DNA of 59,708 bases from an uncultured Colwellia sp. GTDB lineage: Bacteria > Pseudomonadota > Gammaproteobacteria > Enterobacterales > Alteromonadaceae. The stretch spans positions 1 through 59,708 of the forward strand of contig CAJXUN010000029.1 in NCBI GenBank assembly GCA_913061475.1, given 5' to 3'. Below the pieces are notes generated by a model. It saw only the letters and a program-made list of their open reading frames with translations, ran no database searches and was not told the DNA's origin. The position numbers and the translations under genes are program-made. Shown in pieces: positions 15,711-24,352 of this stretch. How positions within the stretch are numbered: the first letter of the stretch is position 1; every line of letters begins with the position of its first letter.

Positions 15711-17195
15711 ATGAAAACATCCTACCTACTGGCTATTGATCAAGGCACAACAAGTAGTCGAGCCATTATTTTTAATGCTACTGGTGAGTTAATTGCTAGT
15801 GCCAGTGAAGAGTTTGAACAAATATTTCCTGCTGATGGTTGGGTTGAGCACAAACCAAAGGAAATTTGGCAAACTACGCTTTCAAGCTGTCGAAAAGTGC
15901 TAGCAAAAAGCGCTTTGCAGGCTGAAGATATTCTGGCTATTGGCATTACCAATCAGCGTGAAACCACCTTAGTTTGGGATAAAGTTACCGGTGAAGCCAT
16001 TTATAACGCCATTGTTTGGCAAGATCGGCGTAGCGCTGAACGTTGTAAAAACCTACAGAAAAATGCTGAAATTGTTGAGCAAGTAAGAGCGAAAACAGGG
16101 CTGCTAATTGACCCGTATTTCTCAGCCAGTAAAATTGAATGGCTATTAGATAATGTAACGGGTGCACGCGCAAAAGCTGAGGCAGGAGAGTTATGTTTTG
16201 GCACCGTGGATACTTTCTTGCTTTGGCATTTAACCGGCGGTAAAGAATTTACGACTGATGCCACTAATGCCTCTCGTACCATGTTGTTTAATATCATTGA
16301 TAATTGTTGGGATGAAGAGCTATTAGCGCTATTTAATATTCCTAAAACCATACTGCCAGAAGTAAAAAACAGTGCTGATGACTTTGGTGTTACTGCCGTA
16401 GAGCATTTTGGCCAGCCAATCGCGATTAGCGCGATGATTGGCGACCAGCAAGCGGCGTTAGTTGGTCAAGCTTGTTTTACAAAAGGCATGATGAAAAGTA
16501 CCTATGGTACCGGTTGCTTTGTTATGGTGAATACCGGTAAGCAAGTCCAGTATTCGCAACATAAAATGCTAACCACCATTGCTTATCGCTTGGCGGGAGA
16601 AATAACTTACGCGCTTGAGGGGAGTATTTTTATGGCTGGCGCTACCATGCAATGGATACGCGATGGCATTAAATTGATTGATAATGTTGAGCAAAGCCAA
16701 GCGGTTGCACAGTCAATGACGGCGGAAAATCATGTTTACCTTGTGCCGGCTTTTACCGGTTTAGGCGCGCCACATTGGCAGCCAGATGCCCGTGGCGCAA
16801 TTATCGGCTTAACGCGAGATTCTGGCATAAAAGAAATAGTTACCGCAGCTTTAGCTTCTGTGGCCTATCAAACCCGTGATTTATTAGAGGCATTGCAGCA
16901 AGATGGTATCGATACCACGCAACTGCGGGTTGATGGTGGCATGGTGGTTAATGATTGGCTGTTACAGTTTCTTAGCGATATTTTAAATTTGGTTATTGAG
17001 CGTCCGAAAGTCACTGAAACTACCGCGCTAGGTGCTGCACTTCTCGCCGGCTTACAGCAAGGCATGTTTGAAAATGTTGAACAGGCGGCTGAATATTGGC
17101 AAGTTGAACGTCAATTCTCTCCTCAAATGAGTGCTGCAAGTTGTGCGCGTCATTATCAAGGTTGGTTAGCTGCTTTAGAGAAAGTTCTCGATTAA
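15711..17195 (+). CDS. glpK: Glycerol kinase
   Basis: This 494-residue cytoplasmic kinase phosphorylates glycerol with ATP to glycerol 3-phosphate, the entry step of glycerol catabolism and a lipid precursor. It shows the FGGY-family signatures: phosphate loop DQGTTSSRAIIF near the start, NQRETTLVWD, WQDRRSAERC, STYGTGCFVMVNTG, and the FGGY C-terminal signature around residues 350-385 and GGMVVNDWLLQFLSDIL. Length matches GlpK (E. coli 502). No glpF, glpD or glpR is in the window. It follows the SRPBCC gene by 13 bases, an unusual partner. Confidence 0.95.
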   Translation: MKTSYLLAIDQGTTSSRAIIFNATGELIASASEEFEQIFPADGWVEHKPKEIWQTTLSSCRKVLAKSALQAEDILAIGITNQRETTLVWDKVTGEAIYNAIVWQDRRSAERCKNLQKNAEIVEQVRAKTGLLIDPYFSASKIEWLLDNVTGARAKAEAGELCFGTVDTFLLWHLTGGKEFTTDATNASRTMLFNIIDNCWDEELLALFNIPKTILPEVKNSADDFGVTAVEHFGQPIAISAMIGDQQAALVGQACFTKGMMKSTYGTGCFVMVNTGKQVQYSQHKMLTTIAYRLAGEITYALEGSIFMAGATMQWIRDGIKLIDNVEQSQAVAQSMTAENHVYLVPAFTGLGAPHWQPDARGAIIGLTRDSGIKEIVTAALASVAYQTRDLLEALQQDGIDTTQLRVDGGMVVNDWLLQFLSDILNLVIERPKVTETTALGAALLAGLQQGMFENVEQAAEYWQVERQFSPQMSAASCARHYQGWLAALEKVLD

Positions 17196-17223
17196 TGCTC
17201 AATGCTTTAAGTACATTAGTTAA

Positions 17224-17239
17224 CTGTATAAATAAACAG
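17224..17239. promoter_or_regulatory. LexA-like (SOS) box upstream of topB
   Basis: CTGT at 17224-17227 and ACAG at 17236-17239 are separated by 8 A/T bases, exactly the LexA consensus CTGT-N8-ACAG. The palindrome extends to AACTGT/ACAGTT. It lies about 60 bases before the topB start and after the glpK stop, in the right place to repress topB. Binding is predicted only. Confidence 0.65.
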
Positions 17240-17299
17240 TTTAAAGTGCTAAGCTATCAATAAGTTCAACAGCCTTTGTACTCTAGATAAGTCAATATT

Positions 17300-19246
17300 T
17301 TGAAATTATATATCGCCGAAAAACCCAGTTTAGGCAGAGCAATTGCTGCCGCATTGCCGAAGCCACAAAAAAATCATCAAGGTTATATTGCACTGGCTAA
17401 TGGTGACGTCGTGAGTTGGTGTATCGGTCATATCCTTGAACAAGCTAATCCTGAAAATTACGATCCGGCCTTTAAAAAGTGGCAGATGGCGCATTTACCG
17501 ATTGTACCTGAACAATGGCAACTAAAACCTAAAGCTCAAACACGTGCACAACTTACCGTATTACGAAAACTGGTAAAGCAAGCCGATGAAATTATTCATG
17601 CCGGCGATCCTGATCGTGAAGGTCAATTACTGGTTGATGAAGTGATTGATTTTTTTAAAGTGCCCGCGAAGAAAAAGCAAAATATTAAACGTTTATTAAT
17701 TAGCGATTTAAATTTGCCAGCAGTGCAAAGGTCGTTAGCTAATTTACAAAGTAATCAATTGTTTATGCCATTGTCTATTTCAGCCTTAGCACGTTCAAGA
17801 GCTGATTGGTTATACGGTATTAATCTCACTCGCGCTTATACCTTACAAGGGCAAAAAGCCGGATTTAATAGTGTGCTATCGGTCGGTCGTGTGCAAACGC
17901 CGGTACTAGGTTTAGTGGTGCGTCGCCAACAAGAAATAGCTAACTTTGTTGCGAAAAATTTTTATGAGGTGCATGCGCATTTACAAAGTAATAACCAAGA
18001 ACAGTTTATTGCTAAATGGCAGCCGAGCGAGGCATGTCAGCCTCATATGGATGATGAAGGTCGGGTGCTTAATCGTGCGTTAGCTGAGAATGTTGTCAGT
18101 CGTATTGAAAATCAAACGGCTGAAATCAGCTCGGTCGATGAGCAAAAAAAGCAACAAGCGGCTCCCTTACCTTATAGCCTTTCGGCTTTGCAAATCGATG
18201 CCGCAAAAATATATTCCTTGAACGCTAAGTTGGTATTGGATGTGTGTCAGGCGTTATATGAAAAACATAAACTGATCACTTATCCTCGCTCAGATTGTCG
18301 CTATTTACCAACAGAACACCACGCACAGGCTAAGGGCATAATTACTATGTTAGCTGGCGCCAACGAAAACTATGCGGCGTTTGCTCAAGGCGCCAATAGC
18401 TCGCTAAAAAGTAAAGCGTGGAATAATGCCAAAGTTACTGCTCATCATGCGATTATTCCAACAGAAAAATCGGCGGCGAAGTTGTCGTTAAATCCATTTG
18501 AAAAAAAGATTTATTTTCTGATTGTTCGGCAGTACTTGGCGCAATTTTATCCTGCCTATCAATATAATCAAACTCGGGTAGAGGTATTGATAGCGGGTGG
18601 AAAATTTTTAGCCAATGCTAAAAGCCCGATAGCGCAAGGTTGGAAGCTGTTATTTCAGCGCACTAAAAATAAGCCTGACAATTCGATTCAAGATAATGAC
18701 GACAAGCTAAGCCATCAGCTATTACCTAAGCTAATCGCCGGTGAGAAAATACACTGTAATCATGGCGAATTAATGAGTCGCATGACACAAGCGCCTAAGC
18801 ATTTTACCGATGCAAGTTTATTAAGTGCTATGACTGGCATTGCTCGATTTGTTAGTGATAGCGAGATAAAAAAACTGTTAAGAGAAAATGACGGTTTAGG
18901 CACCGAAGCTACACGTGCGGGGATTATCGATTTACTCTTTAAACGTGATTACTTACAACGACAAGGCAAGAGCATTCATGCCACAGTAGTAGGTACCTCG
19001 CTAATCAATGCCCTACCTATTACCGCTACTATGCCCGACATGACAGCACATTGGGAAGCGACACTGACCAATATTAGTGAGAAAAAGAGCCGTTACGAGC
19101 ATTTAATTAACCCACTAACCGCGACTATAACTGAGATGATTAAGCAGTCAGAGCAACAATCTTTTGCAGAACTGCCTAAGGTAGCATTTAAGCGTAAAGC
19201 CAAAACTAAAAAGCCCTTTGCTCGGAAAAAAACCACGATAAAATAA
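17300..19246 (+). CDS. topB: DNA topoisomerase III
   Basis: This 648-residue type IA topoisomerase passes single strands and decatenates replication intermediates. It has a Toprim domain (KLYIAEKPSLGRAI at the start, then DPDREGQLLVDEV near residue 98) and the active-site Tyr in LITYPRSDCRYLP. The conserved LSVGRVQTPVLGLVVRRQ and GLGTEATRAGIIDLL segments follow. The tail is Lys-rich. Length is close to E. coli TopB (653). The start is TTG at 17300, forced by alignment with the family N-terminus; no strong ribosome site is seen. A LexA-like box lies just upstream. Confidence 0.94.
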   Translation: MKLYIAEKPSLGRAIAAALPKPQKNHQGYIALANGDVVSWCIGHILEQANPENYDPAFKKWQMAHLPIVPEQWQLKPKAQTRAQLTVLRKLVKQADEIIHAGDPDREGQLLVDEVIDFFKVPAKKKQNIKRLLISDLNLPAVQRSLANLQSNQLFMPLSISALARSRADWLYGINLTRAYTLQGQKAGFNSVLSVGRVQTPVLGLVVRRQQEIANFVAKNFYEVHAHLQSNNQEQFIAKWQPSEACQPHMDDEGRVLNRALAENVVSRIENQTAEISSVDEQKKQQAAPLPYSLSALQIDAAKIYSLNAKLVLDVCQALYEKHKLITYPRSDCRYLPTEHHAQAKGIITMLAGANENYAAFAQGANSSLKSKAWNNAKVTAHHAIIPTEKSAAKLSLNPFEKKIYFLIVRQYLAQFYPAYQYNQTRVEVLIAGGKFLANAKSPIAQGWKLLFQRTKNKPDNSIQDNDDKLSHQLLPKLIAGEKIHCNHGELMSRMTQAPKHFTDASLLSAMTGIARFVSDSEIKKLLRENDGLGTEATRAGIIDLLFKRDYLQRQGKSIHATVVGTSLINALPITATMPDMTAHWEATLTNISEKKSRYEHLINPLTATITEMIKQSEQQSFAELPKVAFKRKAKTKKPFARKKTTIK

Positions 19247-19446
19247 TGCCGCTTTTTATGCTAAATATAATTAAAAAAAATACTTTAGCTAACTTACTGT
19301 TAGTAGTGATTAATTCCCTGTTTTATTTACTTACCATTTGGTCAACGGTTAAAAAACCTTCATTTTTCTTTAACAATAATTTAACATTCATACTTCAGAA
19401 TGCCGCTAGGTAATTTTGCATAATAATAATATTGGGAGTGTGTGTG

Positions 19447-22400
19447 GTGAGTATTTTTTTGCGGAAAAATTTCAGCAGTATTAAGTCAAGTCTAGCTAGT
19501 AAGGCGGTGTTTACTATTTTTACCGGTAGCGTGCTAGCTTCATCAATGGCTAATGCGGATGAAATATGGAGTGAAAACTTCGATGCTGTAAGCATCGATG
19601 GTAAAGGAGCAGTTTTCGATCAAATAGACCTCAGTAATGTAACCAAGTGGTCAATTGATGTAAGTTCAGCGCAACTGACCGCAACATCAGATTGGTTTAA
19701 AGTTAAAAGCGGTAAATTTGAAGGACGAGATTTAGATGGCACAGCCATTTGGCAGTCAGAAGCTATCGACATTAGCAGCTTTTCCGATATAAATTTATCG
19801 GTAAATGCCGCTGAAAATGGCAGTCATGAAGGTACTGATTTTCTTGATGTAGCTTATGCTATTGATGGTAGCGCATTTATTACCATCGAGAATTGGCAAG
19901 GTAAGGGCAGTGCGTCAAATACCTTAGTTGATGATTTTACTAGTGAAACAGTTACCGCAGCTATTGCCGCAGGTAATTCGCTCGTTATTCGTATTAGTAT
20001 GAAAAACAATGCCGGTTCTGAATACATCACTTTTGACAATGTTCTCGTCACAGGTAATAACGGTGGTACTGAGCCACCGGTTGATCCGCCTATTGACCCT
20101 CCTATTGATCCACCAGTAGAGCCGCCTGTGGGCGATACCATTACTGGAGCTTGTTTCAATTGTCCTGATTTAACCAAAGTGGCCATGGCCAGCGATTTCG
20201 ATGACAGTATTTATTATGCCGATGTCAATGCCGCTTTAGCCAACCAAGCGACAGCAGCTAACTTACGTAGTGCAATTAACGGCGCAATTAGCATTAACCA
20301 TAACGTGCTGACTTACTCAGAAGTTTGGACTGCACTAACGCAAACAGATGAAGACCCGCTCAACAGTGATAATGTTATTTTATTGTACCGAGGCCTTTCA
20401 TTAGCGAAATTCTCAAACGGTAGTGGTACGCAGTCTTCGAATCCAGATAACTGGAATCGTGAGCATGTTTGGGCAAAAAGCCACGGCTTTCCAAGTTCAA
20501 GTGCTTCAGCATATACCGATATACATCACTTAAGACCTACTGATATTTCAGTTAATTCATCGCGTGGTAATTTAGATTTTGACTACAGCGATAATGCCTT
20601 ATCAGAAGCGCCGCAAAATCGTGTTGATGGTAACTCGTTTGAGCCGCGTGATGCGGTTAAAGGTGATGTTGCTCGTATGACCTTCTATATGGACGTGCGT
20701 TATGAAGGTGCTGATCCACAAACGCCAGATTTAACCTTAGTTGATATGCTAACTAGCACAGGCCAGCCTCGCTTAGGTAAACTATGTGCTTTACTTGCTT
20801 GGCACGTTGCCGACCCTGTTGACAGTTACGAGCAAGAGCGCAACAACCGTATTTATGAATTTCAAGGTAACCGTAACCCGTTTATAGATCATCCTGAATG
20901 GGTAACACAAGTATTTACTGATGCCTGTGACGGAACAACACCACCGGATCCGGTTGACCCGCCTGTAGATCCCATTGACCCAGTTGACCCACCGGTTGAT
21001 CCGGTCGACCCTACACCGCCATCAAGCAGTTCAGCGTTATTTATTTCAGAATATATTGAAGGCAGCAGCTACAACAAAGCGGTTGAAATATTCAACCCAA
21101 CCAATACCACAGTATCGTTATCAGGTTATCAGCTTAAACTTTATGGTAATGGCAATACCGAGCCAACCGTAACGACGGATTTATCCGGTGAAATATTAGC
21201 TAATGACGTTGTCGTGCTTGGCTCAACGCAAATAACTGGAGATAGTGCGTTAAAACCATTGGTAGACATGGCTGTTAGCGCCGTTAATTTCAATGGCGAT
21301 GACTATTTTGAATTAGTAAAAGATGGCGAATTAGTTGATTCTTTTGGCGTTAAAGGCGAAAGAACTAGTTGGGCAGCTAATACTACTTTAGTGAGAAAGC
21401 CTACGGTAGCTAGTGGTGATAAAAATGTTAGCGATGCTTTCGTTGTTGCTAATGAGTGGGATAGCTATCCGTCAAATACTTTTAGCTTTTTAGGTTCGCA
21501 CAGCTTTGATGGCACCGTAGTTGACCCAGGTCCTGATCCTGAACCAACATTAATCGGCCAGTGTGGTGATAGTGCTGAGCTTATTAGTGCTATTCAAGGT
21601 AGCCGTGATGCTTCGCCATTCGTTGGCGAAAATAAAATTGTTGAAGGCGTTGTAACTTCGGTTGTCGACAGTTTGTCAGGTTTCTTCATTCAGGAAGAAG
21701 CGGCTGATACAGATGCCAATCCAGCAACATCTGAAGCTATTTTTGTTTATTTAAATGGTAAAGGCGCGGCGCCAACTGAAGGCACAAGGGTACGTGCTAA
21801 AGGTGACGTAAAAGAGTTTTATAATCGCACACAATTATCACTTAGTGAAAGTGTTGTTGAGTGTGGTGCAGGCGAAGCCATTGCTGCAATCAATGTCACT
21901 ATGCCAGTGACTAGTTTAAATGACTGGGAAGCATTAGAGGGGATGAAAGTCGCTTTTGAACAGACGTTGCAAGTATCTGATAGTTATGATCTCGCGCAGT
22001 ATGGTCAGTTAACCTTGTCATATGGTCGATTAATGATCCCAACCAATGTGTACACGCCTGGCTCAAGCCAAGCAATTGCATTGGCTGATAGAAACTCACG
22101 AAATGCGATTGTGATTGATGATAAAAATAACAGTCAGTACCCAGAGTTTATTCCTTTTCCAAATGAAGGTTTAAGCTATAACAGTACCGTACGTTTAGGT
22201 GATAGCGTTGAAAACGTAAGCGGTATTTTAGATTACAGTTACAGTGCCTATCGTATTTTACCCATTACAATGCCAACATTTAGCACGACAAATATCCGTG
22301 AGTCATCGCCGACTATTGGCTCGACAAGCGAAATCAAAGTTGCGAGTTTTAACGTCCTAAATTACTTTAATGGTGATGGTCAAGGTGGTGGTTTTCCAAC

Positions 22401-23469
22401 CTCGCGTGGCGCAGATTCATTTGAAGAGTTTACGCGTCAAAGCAATAAAGTGGCTGCAGCGATTGCCGAAATTAACGCTGATGTTGTTGGCTTAATGGAA
22501 ATCGAGAATGATGGTTATGATGAGCTTTCTGCGATTGCTGATTTAACTGACAAGTTAAACAGTCTAATGGGTGCTAATACCTACCAATATATCAGCATTG
22601 ATGCTACGCAATTAGGCGGCGACGCTATTGCTGTCGGTCTACTTTATAAACCTAGTACAGTAACGCTTGTTGGCAATACTATGACCACGAATGAGGCGCC
22701 ATTTGACTTTGGTAATCGTCAACCGTTAGTACAGTCGTTTAGCTCTAATGCTAGTGGTGAAAACTTTACGGTAGCGGTTAACCATTTTAAATCAAAAGGC
22801 AGTTGTAGTAGCGCTTCTGGGAACAATGCTGACCAAGGCGATGGTCAAGCTTGTTGGAATGAGCTAAGAACACAAGCGGCAACAAAACTCGTTACTTGGT
22901 TGGCTTCAAAACCCACCAGCATTGAAACCGACCACATCTTAATTATTGGTGACTTAAATGCTTATGGTAAAGAAGATCCTATCGAAACTATTACGGCTAG
23001 CGGTTACCGTAATTTAATTGCTGAAAAAGTAGGGCGTGGTGCTTACTCTTATGGATTCGGTGGTGAAGTTGGCTATCTAGACCATATGTTAGCAACTAAT
23101 GAACTGACTGCGTTAGTTGATGCTGTTGATGAATGGCATATCAATGCCGATGAACCCCGTGCTTTTGATTACAACATGGAGAAAAAGTCGGCAGGGCAGT
23201 TAACGTCTTACTATGGTAGCGATGCTTATCGTGCTTCGGACCATGACCCAGTTATTGTTTCGTTTACTTTTGCTGTTGACGAAGTATTAATCGGTGATTT
23301 TGATAACGATGCTGATATTGATATGGCTGATATTAGACTATTTATGAACAGATTAAGAGCCGGCGAGAGTTTTGATTTAAGTTATGACTTTAGTGGTGAT
23401 GGGATCGTCAATGCGCTTGATGCGCGTTTACTTATACAACGTTGTACTCGCTACCGTTGTGCACTGTAA
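19447..23469 (+). CDS. Secreted double nuclease: endonuclease I plus ExeM/NucH domain, ending in a dockerin
   Basis: This is a 1340-residue exported protein. In order: signal peptide (about 1-33, ending SMANA), beta-sandwich (about 35-205), a Pro-Asp linker, endonuclease I/NucM domain (about 235-490; NREHVWAKSHGFP and DIHHLRPTD), a second Pro-Asp linker and a lamin-tail domain (about 529-690). An OB-fold-like region (about 700-830) follows, then an exonuclease/endonuclease/phosphatase domain (about 960-1273; LMEIEN, GDLNAYGKEDP, SDHDPVIV). Last is a dockerin (about 1280-1340) with two calcium loops, DNDADIDMAD and DFSGDGIVNALD. I chose GTG 19447, preceded by GGAG at 19435; the frame is open to TTG 19432. 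Its likely role is degrading extracellular DNA for nutrients or biofilm turnover. The dockerin replaces the GlyGly-CTERM typical of ExeM. The next gene encodes a cohesin-like protein. Confidence 0.9.
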   Translation: MSIFLRKNFSSIKSSLASKAVFTIFTGSVLASSMANADEIWSENFDAVSIDGKGAVFDQIDLSNVTKWSIDVSSAQLTATSDWFKVKSGKFEGRDLDGTAIWQSEAIDISSFSDINLSVNAAENGSHEGTDFLDVAYAIDGSAFITIENWQGKGSASNTLVDDFTSETVTAAIAAGNSLVIRISMKNNAGSEYITFDNVLVTGNNGGTEPPVDPPIDPPIDPPVEPPVGDTITGACFNCPDLTKVAMASDFDDSIYYADVNAALANQATAANLRSAINGAISINHNVLTYSEVWTALTQTDEDPLNSDNVILLYRGLSLAKFSNGSGTQSSNPDNWNREHVWAKSHGFPSSSASAYTDIHHLRPTDISVNSSRGNLDFDYSDNALSEAPQNRVDGNSFEPRDAVKGDVARMTFYMDVRYEGADPQTPDLTLVDMLTSTGQPRLGKLCALLAWHVADPVDSYEQERNNRIYEFQGNRNPFIDHPEWVTQVFTDACDGTTPPDPVDPPVDPIDPVDPPVDPVDPTPPSSSSALFISEYIEGSSYNKAVEIFNPTNTTVSLSGYQLKLYGNGNTEPTVTTDLSGEILANDVVVLGSTQITGDSALKPLVDMAVSAVNFNGDDYFELVKDGELVDSFGVKGERTSWAANTTLVRKPTVASGDKNVSDAFVVANEWDSYPSNTFSFLGSHSFDGTVVDPGPDPEPTLIGQCGDSAELISAIQGSRDASPFVGENKIVEGVVTSVVDSLSGFFIQEEAADTDANPATSEAIFVYLNGKGAAPTEGTRVRAKGDVKEFYNRTQLSLSESVVECGAGEAIAAINVTMPVTSLNDWEALEGMKVAFEQTLQVSDSYDLAQYGQLTLSYGRLMIPTNVYTPGSSQAIALADRNSRNAIVIDDKNNSQYPEFIPFPNEGLSYNSTVRLGDSVENVSGILDYSYSAYRILPITMPTFSTTNIRESSPTIGSTSEIKVASFNVLNYFNGDGQGGGFPTSRGADSFEEFTRQSNKVAAAIAEINADVVGLMEIENDGYDELSAIADLTDKLNSLMGANTYQYISIDATQLGGDAIAVGLLYKPSTVTLVGNTMTTNEAPFDFGNRQPLVQSFSSNASGENFTVAVNHFKSKGSCSSASGNNADQGDGQACWNELRTQAATKLVTWLASKPTSIETDHILIIGDLNAYGKEDPIETITASGYRNLIAEKVGRGAYSYGFGGEVGYLDHMLATNELTALVDAVDEWHINADEPRAFDYNMEKKSAGQLTSYYGSDAYRASDHDPVIVSFTFAVDEVLIGDFDNDADIDMADIRLFMNRLRAGESFDLSYDFSGDGIVNALDARLLIQRCTRYRCAL
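20071..20130 (+). repeat. Pro-Asp/Glu linker repeat 1 in the nuclease gene
   Basis: In-frame short repeats encode a P-P-[VI]-[DE] linker between the N-terminal beta-sandwich and the endonuclease I domain. Repeated CCNCC(T/A) units make it prone to slippage. Confidence 0.8.
20941..21020 (+). repeat. Pro-Asp linker repeat 2 in the nuclease gene
   Basis: In-frame repeats of DPVDPPVDP type form the second flexible linker, between endonuclease I and the lamin-tail domain. Confidence 0.8.
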
Positions 23470-23501
23470 TTGCAAAATTAATTATAAAAACAGGAAAAAA
23501 A

Positions 23502-24104
23502 ATGAAAAAATTATTGATACTTTTAACGCTATGGTGTGCAACTATTACAGCGAACGCTGCGTTGATAACGATTGATGTTGAAGACAAAGCTTATGACATT
23601 AATGACACACTCACTGCTGATATATACATTTCAGAGCTTGAAAATAACTTTGGAGCGCAAGAATTAATTTCATTGTTTTCATTTGACTTGATCTTTAATG
23701 AGAATTTGTTAGATGTTGATAACGTCATTTTTGGTGACAAACTTGATGTTGATAGCTTCGGAGACCCAAGTGTTAGAACAGATACCTTTACTGCTGGCCA
23801 ACCTTTCACATTAGGTGAAGCTGCATCAGCATTTTTTACTGATTTAGAGTTTGCTCAAATTGGGTTCACTAACTTTTTACTTGTTTCTGTTGATTTTACC
23901 GTAAAAGGTGCTGGTTTAGCTGAATTTTCATTGAACAATGCTGAGGTTTATGACGACTTTACTTTTCTGCTAAGTTCGATTTCAACGCAAGGCGATCGTG
24001 CACAACTTGGTAGTCAAGTTAGTGTGCCAGAGCCAAGTTCAATGGCGATTTTTGCACTAGCATTGTTAATGATAATGCGTTTAACAAGAAAAGCACAACA
24101 CTAA
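23502..24104 (+). CDS. Cohesin-like protein with PEP-CTERM anchor
   Basis: This 200-residue secreted protein has a signal peptide (about 1-18, ending TANA). It then has a cohesin-like beta-sandwich (about 20-155): D.LTADIYISEL, then LFSFDLIFNENLLDVDNVIFG, and FLLVSVDFTVKGAGLAEFSL, the order of strands seen in cohesins. The C-terminus is a PEP-CTERM signal (VPEPS, a hydrophobic helix, then a basic end), which an exosortase would process for surface or exopolysaccharide attachment. I chose ATG 23502 with AGGA upstream; the frame is open to 23442. It lies 32 bases after the dockerin-bearing nuclease, so the two are probably one operon and a matched pair. Confidence 0.82.
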   Translation: MKKLLILLTLWCATITANAALITIDVEDKAYDINDTLTADIYISELENNFGAQELISLFSFDLIFNENLLDVDNVIFGDKLDVDSFGDPSVRTDTFTAGQPFTLGEAASAFFTDLEFAQIGFTNFLLVSVDFTVKGAGLAEFSLNNAEVYDDFTFLLSSISTQGDRAQLGSQVSVPEPSSMAIFALALLMIMRLTRKAQH

Positions 24105-24120
24105 CGCGTGTAACTGAATT

Positions 24121-24170
24121 ATACCTACTAGCCTGAAGCTTTATCTTAGCATTCACTAGTAGGTATATCT
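24121..24170 (+). terminator. Probable terminator after the cohesin gene
   Basis: An 11-bp stem (ATACCTACTAG at 24121-24131 with its complement at 24156-24166) is followed by a short T-rich run. The 24-base loop is long for an intrinsic terminator. Confidence 0.55.
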
Positions 24171-24352
24171 TTTTGAAAAATAAATATTTTACCTACCGCA
24201 ATCCATAACTTTAGTTCTTTTAAAAATATAGGTAAGCTAATAGTAATTATAATAAGCTGATTTCCGCTCAGTGAAGCTTAATAGCTTTGATGTAGTTTTT
24301 TAAAATTTAATTGGTTAATCGCTTAATGTGTCTTACGAATAAGGAAATCAGC

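Noticed and set aside
19395-19595. Short minus-strand frame upstream of and over the start of the nuclease gene
   Set aside because: No ribosome site or family features; it overlaps the secreted nuclease signal region.
20071-21020. CRISPR-like or tandem DNA array at the Pro-Asp repeats
   Set aside because: Repeats are in-frame short codon repeats of protein linkers, without spacers.
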